Notes: a model not told the origin generated them from the sequence alone. Counted from the first letter of the stretch, positions 25,697 through 34,941 are shown. The stretch: 64,000 nucleotides of DNA from JAVBUP01 sp031555175 (GCA_031555175.1 JAVBUP010000002.1:1-64000), one strand, 5' to 3'. Made by a program: numbers and translations.

Positions 25697-26545
25697 TTAG
25701 TCATGAATTTTTAATCCGCTTAATCTTGCTTCATTCATAGGATCCTCAGGATTATGAGTTCCTTTTCCAGTGTCCAATGCTTGAATTAGCTTCATTTCTT
25801 CTACTGTTAACTCAAAATCAAATATATCGATATTACCTTTTATTCTGTCTACATTTGTAGATTTAGGTAGTGAAATAACTTCTTCTTGATAAATCCATCT
25901 TAGAATGATTTGTCCTGGGTTTTTGCCATACTTATTTGCTAAGCTCACAATCACTTCATTTTCTAGTAAATCTTTATTACCATGCCCTAATGGATACCAG
26001 GCTTCTAATCTAATATTGCTTTCAGTCATTACTTTTCTTAACTCAACTTGTTGCGTAAATGGATTGAATTCTACTTGGTTAACTACTGGCATAATTGTCA
26101 TACCAGCTTTAAACTTATTCCATAAGTTGACAGTGACATTAGAAATCCCAATTGATTTGATTTTACCTTCCGCTACTGCTTCTTCTAATGCTTTCCAAGC
26201 ACCCAAATAATCACCATAGGGTTGATGTAATAAATATAAATCAATATAATCTACATCCAATAACTTTAATGATGTTTCTATACCATTTTTAGCATTTTCA
26301 TATCCATAATCTTGTAACCATAATTTTGATGTAATATAGATTTCGCTTCTATCAATTCCACTATCCTTTACAGCTTTACCTACATCACTTTCATTTCTAT
26401 ATCCAGCTGCAGTATCAATATGACGATACCCAGCTTTTAACGCTTGTAATGTCGCCTCATATGTTGGCCCATCGTTAGGAATCATGAATACCCCAAATCC
26501 CACAACTGGAATTGTAGTATTATTATTTAATTTAAAATTAGACAT
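25697..26545 (-). CDS. Aldo/keto reductase (2)
   Basis: This 282-residue AKR has tetrad segments HIDTAAGYRNESDVG, SKLWLQDYG and LYLLHQPYGDYLGAWKALEE. The start at 26545 is chosen for AAAGGAGG eight bases upstream; the frame extends further but without a site. It lies 17 bases before its paralog at 24834. The C-terminal cofactor segment ISLPKSTNVDRIKGN is present. Confidence 0.9.
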   Translation of the reverse strand: MSNFKLNNNTTIPVVGFGVFMIPNDGPTYEATLQALKAGYRHIDTAAGYRNESDVGKAVKDSGIDRSEIYITSKLWLQDYGYENAKNGIETSLKLLDVDYIDLYLLHQPYGDYLGAWKALEEAVAEGKIKSIGISNVTVNLWNKFKAGMTIMPVVNQVEFNPFTQQVELRKVMTESNIRLEAWYPLGHGNKDLLENEVIVSLANKYGKNPGQIILRWIYQEEVISLPKSTNVDRIKGNIDIFDFELTVEEMKLIQALDTGKGTHNPEDPMNEARLSGLKIHD

Positions 26546-26570
26546 TTTATAACCTCCTTTTATCTCTATA

Positions 26571-27545
26571 TTAATGTCCACCAAATACTTCAAAATCAAT
26601 TGTTTTCAATAAATTATCTATTGCACGAATTTCATCCTTAGATAACTTCACATTTCCTGCCCCAAAATTTTCTAATATCCGACTCTCTTTTCTACTTCCA
26701 GGAATTGGAATAATATACTCTTTTTTACAGATCATCCAAGACAGTGATAATTGCGCCATCGTGCAGTTTTTTTCTTTGGACATTCTGTCTAATAGGTTCA
26801 AGAGTTCTTGAGCCTTTTTAAATCCACGTTCTTGATATTGAGGCATCTCATTTCTAAAGTCCCCTTTATCAAAACTAGATTGTGGTGTAAACTTCCCAGA
26901 TAATAATCCATTTGCTAGCGGAGAAAAAGCAATATAAGAAATTCCTAACTCTTCACAGACTGGAAATATATCTTCATGCCATGTAGCCATCATTGAATAA
27001 CGATTCTCGATGGCCGATACTGGACAAACAGCATGGGCTCTTCGCAAATATTCTTCATTCACTTCAGAAACGCCCCATGCTTTGATCTTGCCACTTGCTA
27101 TTAAATCTTTCATAACATTTGCTACAACTTCTGGCTCTACTTTAGGATCCATGCGATGTTGATAATATAAATCGATATAATCAGTTTGAAGTTTATTGAG
27201 ACTTCCTTCCACCGAAGATCTAATCGTCGCTTCAGAGCTATCCAGCTCTAAATATCCTCCCTTATGCTTAACACCAAACTTAGTAGCGATAATAACATCT
27301 TTACGCACATCCTTTAATGCAATTCCAACTAATTCTTCATTATAAGAGATAGTTCCATCATTATTTTCTCCCGTATAGCATTCCGCTGTATCAAAGAAGT
27401 TATAACCCATATCATACGCTTTTCTAATCATTTTTATTGCATTTTCTTTATCCTCAGCCACACCATAGGCATGGGAGAAACCCATACAACCTAGCCCTAC
27501 TGGGCTTACATACATGTCTGTTTTTCCTATTTGTCTTTTGTTCAT
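26571..27545 (-). CDS. Aldo/keto reductase, Tas/YghZ-like (3)
   Basis: This 324-residue AKR is from a different subfamily than its neighbours: it starts MNKRQIGKTDMYVSPVGLGCMG and has FFDTAECYTG, ATKFGVKHKGG and YYQHRMDPKVEPE (catalytic His). The end IIPIPGSRKESRILENFGA is the cofactor 2'-phosphate region. AAAGGAAA precedes the ATG. It sits between the ferredoxin-like protein and AKR (2). Confidence 0.9.
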   Translation of the reverse strand: MNKRQIGKTDMYVSPVGLGCMGFSHAYGVAEDKENAIKMIRKAYDMGYNFFDTAECYTGENNDGTISYNEELVGIALKDVRKDVIIATKFGVKHKGGYLELDSSEATIRSSVEGSLNKLQTDYIDLYYQHRMDPKVEPEVVANVMKDLIASGKIKAWGVSEVNEEYLRRAHAVCPVSAIENRYSMMATWHEDIFPVCEELGISYIAFSPLANGLLSGKFTPQSSFDKGDFRNEMPQYQERGFKKAQELLNLLDRMSKEKNCTMAQLSLSWMICKKEYIIPIPGSRKESRILENFGAGNVKLSKDEIRAIDNLLKTIDFEVFGGH

Positions 27546-27557
27546 TTCTATTTTCCT

Positions 27558-28319
27558 TTATTGTTGATTCGAATTGATGATATCTTGCAATGTCACGTTT
27601 TCATTTCTGAATCTTGCATTTTGATTTTTCTCTGGCATTGCCATTATAATCGCTTTTTGTGGACAATTTTGGGCACAGGCTAAACAAAACTCACAAGTGT
27701 TCAGTGCCCTTTTAGCGAAGTCATCCTCAATGTAGAATCTTCCCACTGGACATACCTTTGCACAAATACCACAACCAACACATTTATCTGTAACCGTAAT
27801 TTGCTCACCATTGATTAACTCAGGATGTTCTCCAAAGATTTTTGCCATTCTAGCATGGAAGTCAATTTGACTTTGCTCAGCTTGCGGGATAAACTTTTTT
27901 CTGTTCTTGATATCAGCTAAAGCTTGCGCTATATCTTGATCTGTGGTTTTAGTTAAGGTTAACTCTTCAGCCATATCTAGCGTTGGTAAATAATTGTCAA
28001 CCATCCATACTGTATGAATATAATCAATATTTAAACCAAACTCTTTCGCTTTGGCATAGATGAACTCTGGTGAGTCCGTCGCATCTTTACCATAAGTTAT
28101 AATCATATAGAAATAATCTGTTTTAAACGTTGCCTTCTTTAAGAAGTCTAAAACAATCTTGGGTGGCTCACCAGCAAATACCGGCCACACTACTCCAATT
28201 GTTTCATCTTCAAATACTAGTTTGTCTTGTTTTAAAATTTGTGGAATACTTACTAATTTTTGATCCAGTTGTCTTGCCACATGGAGACTGTTTCCTGTTG
28301 CTGTAAAGTAAAATAACAT
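27558..28319 (-). CDS. EFR1-type protein: flavodoxin-like domain fused to two 4Fe-4S clusters
   Basis: This 253-residue protein starts with a flavodoxin-like fold (FYFTATGNSLHVARQLDQKL, then WPVFAGEPPKIVLDFL). It ends in a bacterial ferredoxin domain with CVGCGICAKVCPVG (about residues 180-193) and CEFCLACAQNCPQKA (about 210-224), giving two 4Fe-4S clusters. Such EFR1 proteins probably pass single electrons between a flavin and clusters in anaerobes. Being in one operon with four AKRs suggests it takes part in the same redox process. AGGAGG precedes the ATG. Confidence 0.88.
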   Translation of the reverse strand: MLFYFTATGNSLHVARQLDQKLVSIPQILKQDKLVFEDETIGVVWPVFAGEPPKIVLDFLKKATFKTDYFYMIITYGKDATDSPEFIYAKAKEFGLNIDYIHTVWMVDNYLPTLDMAEELTLTKTTDQDIAQALADIKNRKKFIPQAEQSQIDFHARMAKIFGEHPELINGEQITVTDKCVGCGICAKVCPVGRFYIEDDFAKRALNTCEFCLACAQNCPQKAIIMAMPEKNQNARFRNENVTLQDIINSNQQ

Positions 28320-28331
28320 TTCTTTTTCCTC

Positions 28332-29180
28332 CTAGTCGTGTATTTTATATTTGTTCAACCACTTTGCGGTTGTGTAACATTGATGATCAATGATTTCGCT
28401 ATGTCCTATATCTAACTGCTTAATTTTATTTTGATCATCTTCATCCAAAGTAAAGCCAAATATTTCGATGTTTTCCTTCATTCTTTCTAAATGAGTGGTT
28501 TTAGGAATCGTTATTACTCCCTTTTGTAGATGCCATCTTAATATCACTTGTGAGATAGTTTTTTGATACTTATCAGCGATCTCCTTAAGTATTGGATTTT
28601 CAAAAATATCTCTTTGTCCTTCATTAAGCGGCCCCCATGCCTGAGCAAGACAGTCATAATTATTCATTAATGATATTGTATCAGCTTGTTGGTGAAAGGG
28701 ATGAATCTCTATTTGATTAATCATAGGTTTGATTGTTGAGTTCAAACTAAGATCTACAAATCTTTCCTGCGAAAAATTACATACTCCAATCGCTTTAATT
28801 TTTCCTTGTTTATAGAGTTCTTCTAAAGCTCTCCAAGAACCGTAATAATCACTATAAGGCTGATGAATAAGATATAAATCTAGGTAATCAGTTTGAAGAT
28901 TATTCAGGCTAGTATAAAATGCTTTTAATGTATTCTCATAACCTGCATCTTGGATCCATACTTTTGAAGTGATGAATATTTCATCCCTAGGTATCTTCGA
29001 TTTTACAATAGCGTCGCCTATTTCTTTTTCATTGAAATAACTAGCTGCAGTATCAATAAGTCGATATCCGCAAGCAAGCGCATTTAATATACATTTGAAT
29101 GTCTCTTGTGGTGATATACATAATGTCCCATAACCTAACATAGGGATCATTACACCATTTGAGAATTTAGTATACTCCAT
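28332..29180 (-). CDS. Aldo/keto reductase (4)
   Basis: This 282-residue AKR is a paralog of those at 24834 and 25697. Tetrad segments are LIDTAASYFNEKEIG, TSKVWIQDAG and YLIHQPYSDYYGSW. It ends ...AKWLNKYKIHD, and AKR (2) also ends in KIHD. AGGAGG precedes the ATG. It is the first gene of the six-gene operon and lies divergent to a LysR regulator. Confidence 0.9.
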   Translation of the reverse strand: MEYTKFSNGVMIPMLGYGTLCISPQETFKCILNALACGYRLIDTAASYFNEKEIGDAIVKSKIPRDEIFITSKVWIQDAGYENTLKAFYTSLNNLQTDYLDLYLIHQPYSDYYGSWRALEELYKQGKIKAIGVCNFSQERFVDLSLNSTIKPMINQIEIHPFHQQADTISLMNNYDCLAQAWGPLNEGQRDIFENPILKEIADKYQKTISQVILRWHLQKGVITIPKTTHLERMKENIEIFGFTLDEDDQNKIKQLDIGHSEIIDHQCYTTAKWLNKYKIHD

Positions 29181-29233
29181 AAGATACCTCCTACTCTTTA
29201 CACCATTATTTTATCTAGGCACATAAAAAAAGT

Positions 29234-29262
29234 ACAATATCAATAATGTATTGTGCTATAAT
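29234..29262 (+). promoter_or_regulatory. LysR-type operator and extended -10 promoter
   Basis: ACAATA (29234-29239) and TATTGT (29249-29254) form an inverted repeat with a nine-base centre, containing the T-N11-A pattern of LysR boxes. It directly abuts an extended -10 (TGCTATAAT, TATAAT at 29257-29262) for the plus-strand LysR gene, so autorepression and control of the divergent AKR operon are both plausible. Confidence 0.6.
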
Positions 29263-29291
29263 TAATATGCATAGTGAAAGGTGGTTTACAA

Positions 29292-30161
29292 ATGTTTGAA
29301 TTAACTCAATTACTGTATTTTGTGACTATCGTTGAACAGGGAACAATATCGAGAGCATCTGAAGTGCTACTTGTCTCTCAACCAGCCTTGACTCGATCAT
29401 TAAAGAAACTTGAAGAAAGTTTAGAGGTTGAATTGTTTGACAGAAAGAAAAATAAAATTATTCTTAACGAAAATGGACAATTAGCATTCAAGCATGCAAA
29501 AAATATTATTGAACAGTCCAAGACGATGAAGAGCGATCTTGTGTTTTTTAATAAGCATAAGAATACAATAGTTCTAGGTTCATTAGCCCCTGCTCCAATC
29601 TGGGCATTGACTAATTTGTTTAATAAAAAGTATCCTGGCATGAATGTTGAGAAGACAATGGAAAACTCTGATACTCAACTTATACATGGATTAAGGAATG
29701 ATTTATACAATATTATAGTTTTAGATTATCCTTATGAACATAAAGATTATCAATCAATCCAATTATTTAGTGAGAATCTTTACCTTTCACTTCCCCCAGC
29801 GCATCCTCTTGCATTGTTTAACGAAGTATCATTTGCTGATTTGAATGGCGAGAGCATTTTACTTTTATCAAAGATTGGGTTTTGGAATGAAATATGTTTG
29901 AAGCATATTCCTGACTCTCATCTACTAGTGCAAAGCGATGAAAACATATTTAATGAAATCCGTAGAGCCTCCGCCCTCCCACACTTTAGATCAAATATTA
30001 CTTTAGGTCGTAGCAATGATGATAATAGAATTAATATTCCTATCTCCGATAAAGAAGCTCAAGTGAAGTATTATGCAATATTTAAAAAGAACAAAAAAGA
30101 GATGTTTCAATTTATAAGAGATGATATAAAAAATATTAATTGGAATGAAATATTATTATAA
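29292..30161 (+). CDS. LysR family transcriptional regulator
   Basis: This 289-residue LysR protein has the N-terminal helix-turn-helix FVTIVEQGTISRASEVLLVSQPALTRSLKKLEESLEVELFDR, then a periplasmic-binding-like effector domain with a shortened C-terminus. The ATG at 29292 has AAAGGTGG upstream; a GTG six codons earlier has no site. It is divergent to the AKR/ferredoxin operon, its most likely target. Confidence 0.88.
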   Translation: MFELTQLLYFVTIVEQGTISRASEVLLVSQPALTRSLKKLEESLEVELFDRKKNKIILNENGQLAFKHAKNIIEQSKTMKSDLVFFNKHKNTIVLGSLAPAPIWALTNLFNKKYPGMNVEKTMENSDTQLIHGLRNDLYNIIVLDYPYEHKDYQSIQLFSENLYLSLPPAHPLALFNEVSFADLNGESILLLSKIGFWNEICLKHIPDSHLLVQSDENIFNEIRRASALPHFRSNITLGRSNDDNRINIPISDKEAQVKYYAIFKKNKKEMFQFIRDDIKNINWNEILL

Positions 30162-30181
30162 TTAACTATATTTCAAATGAC

Positions 30182-30208
30182 AAACACTGACTGTTGGTTA
30201 GTGTTTTT
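30182..30208 (+). terminator. Terminator after the LysR gene
   Basis: AAACACT pairs with AGTGTTT around an 11-base loop, followed by T residues. Confidence 0.65.
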
Positions 30209-30215
30209 AAAACTA

Positions 30216-30241
30216 TAAAAATGAACGAGACAACTCGTTCA
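30216..30241 (-). terminator. Terminator after the MFS transporter gene
   Basis: TGAACGAG and CTCGTTCA form a perfect eight-base stem with a four-base loop, and TTTTTAT follows on the minus strand. Confidence 0.8.
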
Positions 30242-30258
30242 TAATTCTAATAAAACAT

Positions 30259-31662
30259 TTACTCTGGCACATATTTGTATGTAATTAAGAATGACACTAC
30301 AGCAGCAATTAAAGCAATATATCCCATCACTGGTAATGCATCACCAACTCCTGTTTCGTACATATTTAATATCATACCAAATCCTGCTGTTACAAATGAT
30401 GATACTATCGCTGGTATAAATGTTAGCATAGAATTCGCCATTCCTAACTGGTGTCTTTCAACCTCTGATAACCCATAAGGTTGTAAAGTTACTGCTTGCA
30501 TACTCTCTGCTATACCTAGTAGCAATGAAGCTACTAAAAATAATATAAATACTATCTCAAAACCAAGCCCAAATGTCATAACAGCAACGGCAATAATTGT
30601 TAGGGCCATACTATAAACAAGTAGTGGTCTGAAACTTCCTTTATGCCTTTTCTTCATAATAGTTACAAATGTAACTGGTAAGAGAATTGTGGCAATTGTC
30701 TTTGGTAAGCTAACCATTCCACTCGATGTTGCTGACTGGCCTAATACTTTTTGAATATAAAGCACAATATAGACAGTTAGGATAGTTGTATAAGGCATTT
30801 TTAATCCAGTTAAAATACTTGATACAGTAAATGATTTTGCTTTAAATAAATGTAAATCAATGATTGGATTCTTTGATTTAGTTAAATTACGAATCATTAA
30901 TACAGTAAATATTACCCCAATAACTAGTAGAGCGATGATAACAGGAGAAGTCCATTCTACTTGCTTTCCACCTATAGTCAAAATAGTAATGAATGAAGCG
31001 ACTACAATAGTAATATACGTAAACCCAATAAAATCTAAGCCTTTTGTACTTTCAACAGGCTTATTTTGATAATTTTTCATTAATAATAAATAAGCTATTG
31101 CTGCAAAAGGAATTGGTACAAAGAAAGTAAAACTTGGGACTTTTAAATCAGTTAAAGCCCCGGCAATAAATGGAGTTGCAACCATAGCTAAGTTAGTTAC
31201 TGTGCTAACATATCCAAAGTAAGCACTTCTTTCACTTGTCTCTGCAATATCAGTGACAATAGAAAACCCTGTTACAATCAAAATCCCATTAACAAAACCT
31301 AAGATGACAATGGCGATTAAGAATGTAGAAATATCTAATGCTATACCACAAACTGCCCCGCTAATAATAAGCACAGGTACTAAAATTTGAACTAATCTCT
31401 TACGTCCGAAGATATCTCCTAATTTACCGCCAATCAACATCCCTAATGCACTTTCTACACTTCGAATAACAACGATTGGTGTATATAGATCAGTCGCATC
31501 AAATTTCCCTAAAATATTTGGCAAACAAATCGCAATACATAATGAAATAAAAAAATCCGCAATCATTAATGAAAGTGTTCCAAATAAGGCAGACTTCTTT
31601 TCTTTGCCATCAAGCACAATATATGCTGTCTTACTACTTAATGACTCTTTATTATTTTCCAT
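30259..31662 (-). CDS. MFS transporter (multidrug-efflux type)
   Basis: This 467-residue major facilitator has about 14 hydrophobic helices. The A-loop motif GGKLGDIFGRKRL follows helix 2, and the motif C-like GFVNGILIVTGFSIV sits in the fifth helix, suggesting drug:H+ antiport (DHA2-like). The ATG at 31662 follows AAAGGGG. It faces a TetR regulator divergently, a common arrangement for efflux pumps. The exported compound is unknown. Confidence 0.85.
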   Translation of the reverse strand: MENNKESLSSKTAYIVLDGKEKKSALFGTLSLMIADFFISLCIAICLPNILGKFDATDLYTPIVVIRSVESALGMLIGGKLGDIFGRKRLVQILVPVLIISGAVCGIALDISTFLIAIVILGFVNGILIVTGFSIVTDIAETSERSAYFGYVSTVTNLAMVATPFIAGALTDLKVPSFTFFVPIPFAAIAYLLLMKNYQNKPVESTKGLDFIGFTYITIVVASFITILTIGGKQVEWTSPVIIALLVIGVIFTVLMIRNLTKSKNPIIDLHLFKAKSFTVSSILTGLKMPYTTILTVYIVLYIQKVLGQSATSSGMVSLPKTIATILLPVTFVTIMKKRHKGSFRPLLVYSMALTIIAVAVMTFGLGFEIVFILFLVASLLLGIAESMQAVTLQPYGLSEVERHQLGMANSMLTFIPAIVSSFVTAGFGMILNMYETGVGDALPVMGYIALIAAVVSFLITYKYVPE

Positions 31663-31809
31663 AAAATTCCCCTTTAGCAAATTATTTTGTTACCATAACA
31701 TTAGAATAAAATATATTTTAAAGCAATAACAATTTTACATTTTTTACATAATCTTTACCATTACCGTAAATTTTCGTAAAATAATGTCATTTATTGAATA
31801 ACTACCACC

Positions 31810-31838
31810 TTGACAGCTAATTATAGTTAGCCTATAAT
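31810..31838 (+). promoter_or_regulatory. Consensus sigma-A promoter of the TetR/flavoprotein operon
   Basis: A perfect TTGACA (31810-31815) and a perfect TATAAT (31833-31838) are separated by 17 bases. Confidence 0.9.
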
Positions 31839-31858
31839 ATAAGCTAATCATAATTAGC
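31816..31858. promoter_or_regulatory. Two TetR operators
   Basis: Two near-palindromes, GCTAATTATAGTTAGC (31816-31831) and GCTAATCATAATTAGC (31843-31858), share the half-sites GCTAA/TTAGC and lie 27 bases apart. The first fills the promoter spacer and the second lies just past the -10, an ideal layout for strong repression. Confidence 0.75.
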
Positions 31859-31870
31859 CAGGAGGAGCAT

Positions 31871-32491
31871 ATGAATACAAAACAAAAAATATTAGATGCA
31901 GCGTTATCACTATTTTCCATTAAGGGATATACAGCAGTATATGTCGGTGATATTGCTGGAGCTGTTGGAATTAAAACCCCATCTCTATATAAACACTTTA
32001 AAAGCAAACAAGATATATTTGATTCCATCTTAGAGGAGATGAAAACTCGTTATCAACGACAAGCATTATCATTAAATATGGATGGAAATAACCCTGTTAT
32101 GGATGCTAATATATTTGCTAGCACTTCTGAAGATACTTTAGTGGAAATGGGCATTACATTATTCAAATATTATCTTCATGATGACTATGCTTGCAAGTTT
32201 AGAAAGATGTTAACAATCGAGCAGTTCAATAATCAAGCATTAGCACAGCTTTATTCTCAAAAGTATGTTGATGAACCACTTTCTTATCAGTCTACTCTTT
32301 TATCTCTTATTATTAATATGGGTGAATTAAAGGATTTCAACACTAACATTATGGCATTACACTTCTATGCCCCAATATATTTGTTACTAACGATTTGTGA
32401 TCGTCATCCTGATAAAGAAGGCGAAGCTTTGCTGACAATCAAAAATCATATCAGACAGTTTAGATTAATCTATGGAAAGGAGATACAATAA
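31871..32491 (+). CDS. TetR/AcrR family transcriptional regulator
   Basis: This 206-residue protein has the TetR N-terminal helix-turn-helix: KQKILDAALSLFSIKGYTAVYVGDIAGAVGIKTPSLYKHFKSKQDIFDSIL. The C-terminal ligand domain is unassigned. GGAGGAG lies before the ATG. It should bind the two palindromes upstream and repress itself, the flavoprotein behind it and perhaps the divergent MFS pump. Confidence 0.9.
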   Translation: MNTKQKILDAALSLFSIKGYTAVYVGDIAGAVGIKTPSLYKHFKSKQDIFDSILEEMKTRYQRQALSLNMDGNNPVMDANIFASTSEDTLVEMGITLFKYYLHDDYACKFRKMLTIEQFNNQALAQLYSQKYVDEPLSYQSTLLSLIINMGELKDFNTNIMALHFYAPIYLLLTICDRHPDKEGEALLTIKNHIRQFRLIYGKEIQ

Positions 32492-33186
32492 TGAATATTC
32501 TTTTAATACATGGTCAAAATCATCACGGAAGTTCTTACCATATTGGTAGAATGGTTGCTAATAAACTTGGTGATAATAATGAAATCGCTGAATTCTTTCT
32601 GCCTAGAGATTTAAACCACTTCTGTTTAGGATGTTATCAATGTCTAGAAGATGAATCTCGCTGTCCTTTCTATGCAGATAAAAAACCTATTATGGATAAG
32701 ATTGAAGAAGCTGATTTTTTGATTTTTACAACTCCTACTTACTGCATGAGAGCTTCAGCTCCCATGAAAGCTTTTATAGATCTCACATTTGATTATTGGC
32801 TGCCGCATAAGCCAAAAGAAGTTATGTTTCATAAAAAAGCTGTAGTTATTTCTACAGCCGCTGGTTCAGGAGCAAAACACGCAACAAAAGATATCTCTAA
32901 TACCCTATTCTATTGGGGGATACCAAATGTTAGATGTTATGGTATTACCACGCAATCCATGAACTGGGCAGGTATTAGCGCTAAGAAAAAGGACAAAATC
33001 AAAATAGATACCACAAAACTCGCTAAATACTTAATGGCACGCAGAATTCATACAAGTTTAAAGCAGAAATTCATGTTCAATATGATGGGTGTCATGCAAA
33101 AGAAAAATATGGGTTCGCATCCATCTGAAAAGATATATTGGGAGAAACACGGTTGGCTAGATAAGTCTCGCCCTTGGAAGAAGTAG
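32491..33186 (+). CDS. Flavodoxin-family NAD(P)H-dependent oxidoreductase
   Basis: This 231-residue protein has the FMN-binding start LLIHGQNHHGSSYHIGRMV, a FCLGCYQCLEDESRC motif with four cysteines, and TTPTYCMRASAPMKAFIDLTFD. It is related to, but not the same as, the flavoprotein at 23662. The start overlaps the TetR stop (TAATG). The C-terminal 50 residues are basic and not seen in short relatives. It may detoxify the compound sensed by TetR. Confidence 0.82.
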   Translation: MNILLIHGQNHHGSSYHIGRMVANKLGDNNEIAEFFLPRDLNHFCLGCYQCLEDESRCPFYADKKPIMDKIEEADFLIFTTPTYCMRASAPMKAFIDLTFDYWLPHKPKEVMFHKKAVVISTAAGSGAKHATKDISNTLFYWGIPNVRCYGITTQSMNWAGISAKKKDKIKIDTTKLAKYLMARRIHTSLKQKFMFNMMGVMQKKNMGSHPSEKIYWEKHGWLDKSRPWKK

Positions 33187-33190
33187 AATT

Positions 33191-33220
33191 AAAGGATATC
33201 TATTACCTAGATATCCTTTT
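33191..33220. terminator. Bidirectional terminator between convergent genes
   Basis: AAAGGATATCTA pairs with TAGATATCCTTT around five bases. The stop codon of the minus-strand membrane protein lies in the loop. Confidence 0.7.
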
Positions 33221-33913
33221 CAAATTCAAAATTGCAATTAACAGCAATGCTACAACTACTGTAATAGTTGCATTAGCCAATAAATATGGCATAGAAGTTA
33301 ATAAATAATCACTAAATAAATTAAAGATACCTAAAAAGCTTACTCCACCTGGAATACTAAAAGTCGGATTAGGCATAAATCTTAGTTGCATATAAATAAC
33401 TGCTACAATCAAACTGATTAGACACAGTATTGATATAATCTCAAACCTATATCTTAGATACTTTCTAATGAATTGGAATAGATAAATTAGCACTATCACT
33501 TCAACTAGAAAAATAAAGAGATATCCTAAAAGGTATACTAATACAAGATGAGCTTGGTAGCGATATAAGGTAGTGAATATACCATATATCTCACTGCTTC
33601 TTCCAAGTAGCAAAACCACAACAAATATCCATCCAAAGTATAACCAATGAACTATTAATATTATAATGGCTTTAAGTAATTTGTATATGACTTGTGAAAA
33701 TGACTCATGATTAGTTTTATGGATTCTTAATGCCTTTAAGATATTATGTAATAAGCTAAATATTACGATTATACTGTTAACTATAAATGAGATTAGCATA
33801 AAGACCATTAAAGGATGCGGGCTCAAATATGACGTTAATGACATCACAATTGTAATCAATAATAAAGATATATAGTATCTATAAGAAAATACTTTTTTTA
33901 CTATAGTACTCAC
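33203..33913 (-). CDS. Membrane protein of unknown function
   Basis: This 236-residue protein has about six or seven hydrophobic helices and little else; I do not recognise a family. It begins at a GTG (33913) two bases past the stop of the endonuclease-like gene, so translation is probably coupled; no strong ribosome binding site is seen. The two genes form one unit, which suggests a shared membrane function. Confidence 0.7.
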   Translation of the reverse strand: MSTIVKKVFSYRYYISLLLITIVMSLTSYLSPHPLMVFMLISFIVNSIIVIFSLLHNILKALRIHKTNHESFSQVIYKLLKAIIILIVHWLYFGWIFVVVLLLGRSSEIYGIFTTLYRYQAHLVLVYLLGYLFIFLVEVIVLIYLFQFIRKYLRYRFEIISILCLISLIVAVIYMQLRFMPNPTFSIPGGVSFLGIFNLFSDYLLTSMPYLLANATITVVVALLLIAILNLKRISR

Positions 33914-33915
33914 CG

Positions 33916-34752
33916 CTACTCGCCACTCCCTTCTTTGTGAAGGCTAATCTCACACCATAATATATTATGGTCAGAAAACGTGGTGTTTTGCATATTAGTA
34001 GATAATATTTGCATATTATTTGAGACATAAATATTATCAACGAATGCAAAGCCCCTAAAAGTAATAAACTGCTTTTGGGCTGATGTTACTTGTTGATAAC
34101 CATTAATTGAATAAATATCTTCAATTGTAAAGTTATTCATATCTCCTAGTAGCATTGTATTTTCTCGATCCATAAGTAGATCACTTATAAAATTTACTTG
34201 ATCACTTCTAATACTGCGATTAAAATATGTCAAATGTGTATTATAAACAGTTAATTTAAAACCGTTTATATCAATGACTGCGCCAGCTAATATACGCGGT
34301 TCGGCTAATGTAGCATTAGGCAACTCATGTGATTCAACTTCGAGAATGGGATACTTACTTAAAATGCCCAATCCATAATCACCACTAATTATCCACATGC
34401 TTTTATAAAAATAATAATATTCATATCCGGCCTCTTCGCCTAATACACTGACCATGTCTAGATAATTGGATCTTGACGCATTTCTATCTACTTCTTGCAA
34501 AACTATAATATCTAAATCTAAATCTTTTACATCGTTGACAAATGAACTAGTTGCGTTACCATTGTCTAAGCTTTTAATATTATAGGTCCCAACTTTTATA
34601 GTTGAAGGCTGAGTTTCAGTTGTACCAACTTGCTCTTGAAGAACTATACGATAATCTCGATCTTGAAATCTCCACAAACAAATAGCGGTTGATATAACTA
34701 TTACTACCAATACTAATATTAACAATATTTTTCTTATTCTTTTCTTTATCAC
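33916..34752 (-). CDS. Membrane-anchored endonuclease/exonuclease/phosphatase family protein
   Basis: This 278-residue protein has one N-terminal membrane helix (about residues 8-25) followed by an extracytoplasmic EEP domain: VGTYNIKSLDNG, DIIVLQEVDRN (metal Glu), TVYNTHLTYFNRS, LLGDMNNF and FSDHNILWCEI (catalytic Asp-His). The start is the GTG at 34752, six bases after GAGGTG. The substrate may be DNA, a phosphodiester or a phospholipid head group. Confidence 0.82.
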   Translation of the reverse strand: MIKKRIRKILLILVLVVIVISTAICLWRFQDRDYRIVLQEQVGTTETQPSTIKVGTYNIKSLDNGNATSSFVNDVKDLDLDIIVLQEVDRNASRSNYLDMVSVLGEEAGYEYYYFYKSMWIISGDYGLGILSKYPILEVESHELPNATLAEPRILAGAVIDINGFKLTVYNTHLTYFNRSIRSDQVNFISDLLMDRENTMLLGDMNNFTIEDIYSINGYQQVTSAQKQFITFRGFAFVDNIYVSNNMQILSTNMQNTTFSDHNILWCEISLHKEGSGE

Positions 34753-34783
34753 TATATTCACCTCATTAAATTAACTACCTACT

Positions 34784-34814
34784 AGATAAGCATAGCTTAC
34801 AAGATAAGCATAGC
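34784..34814. repeat. 13-bp direct repeat upstream of the endonuclease-like gene
   Basis: AGATAAGCATAGC occurs at 34784-34796 and again at 34802-34814 (period 18). It lies 31-62 bases before the GTG start. It may be an operator or a chance duplication. Confidence 0.45.
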
Positions 34815-34912
34815 ATTAAATCAAACTTTAAAGTCAAGTATTTCAAAATATTTATGAATTGTTTAGAAAATATAACTTTAATAAATTTTATTTTGACAAT
34901 TTTCGATAAAGA

Positions 34913-34941
34913 AAGACAAAAGAATAAATATATGTTAAAAT
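34913..34941 (+). promoter_or_regulatory. Promoter of the degV gene
   Basis: AAGACA (34913-34918) and TAAAAT (34936-34941) are 17 bases apart, and a TG before the -10 makes it extended. It leaves a leader of about 85 bases in which nothing else is visible. Confidence 0.55.
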
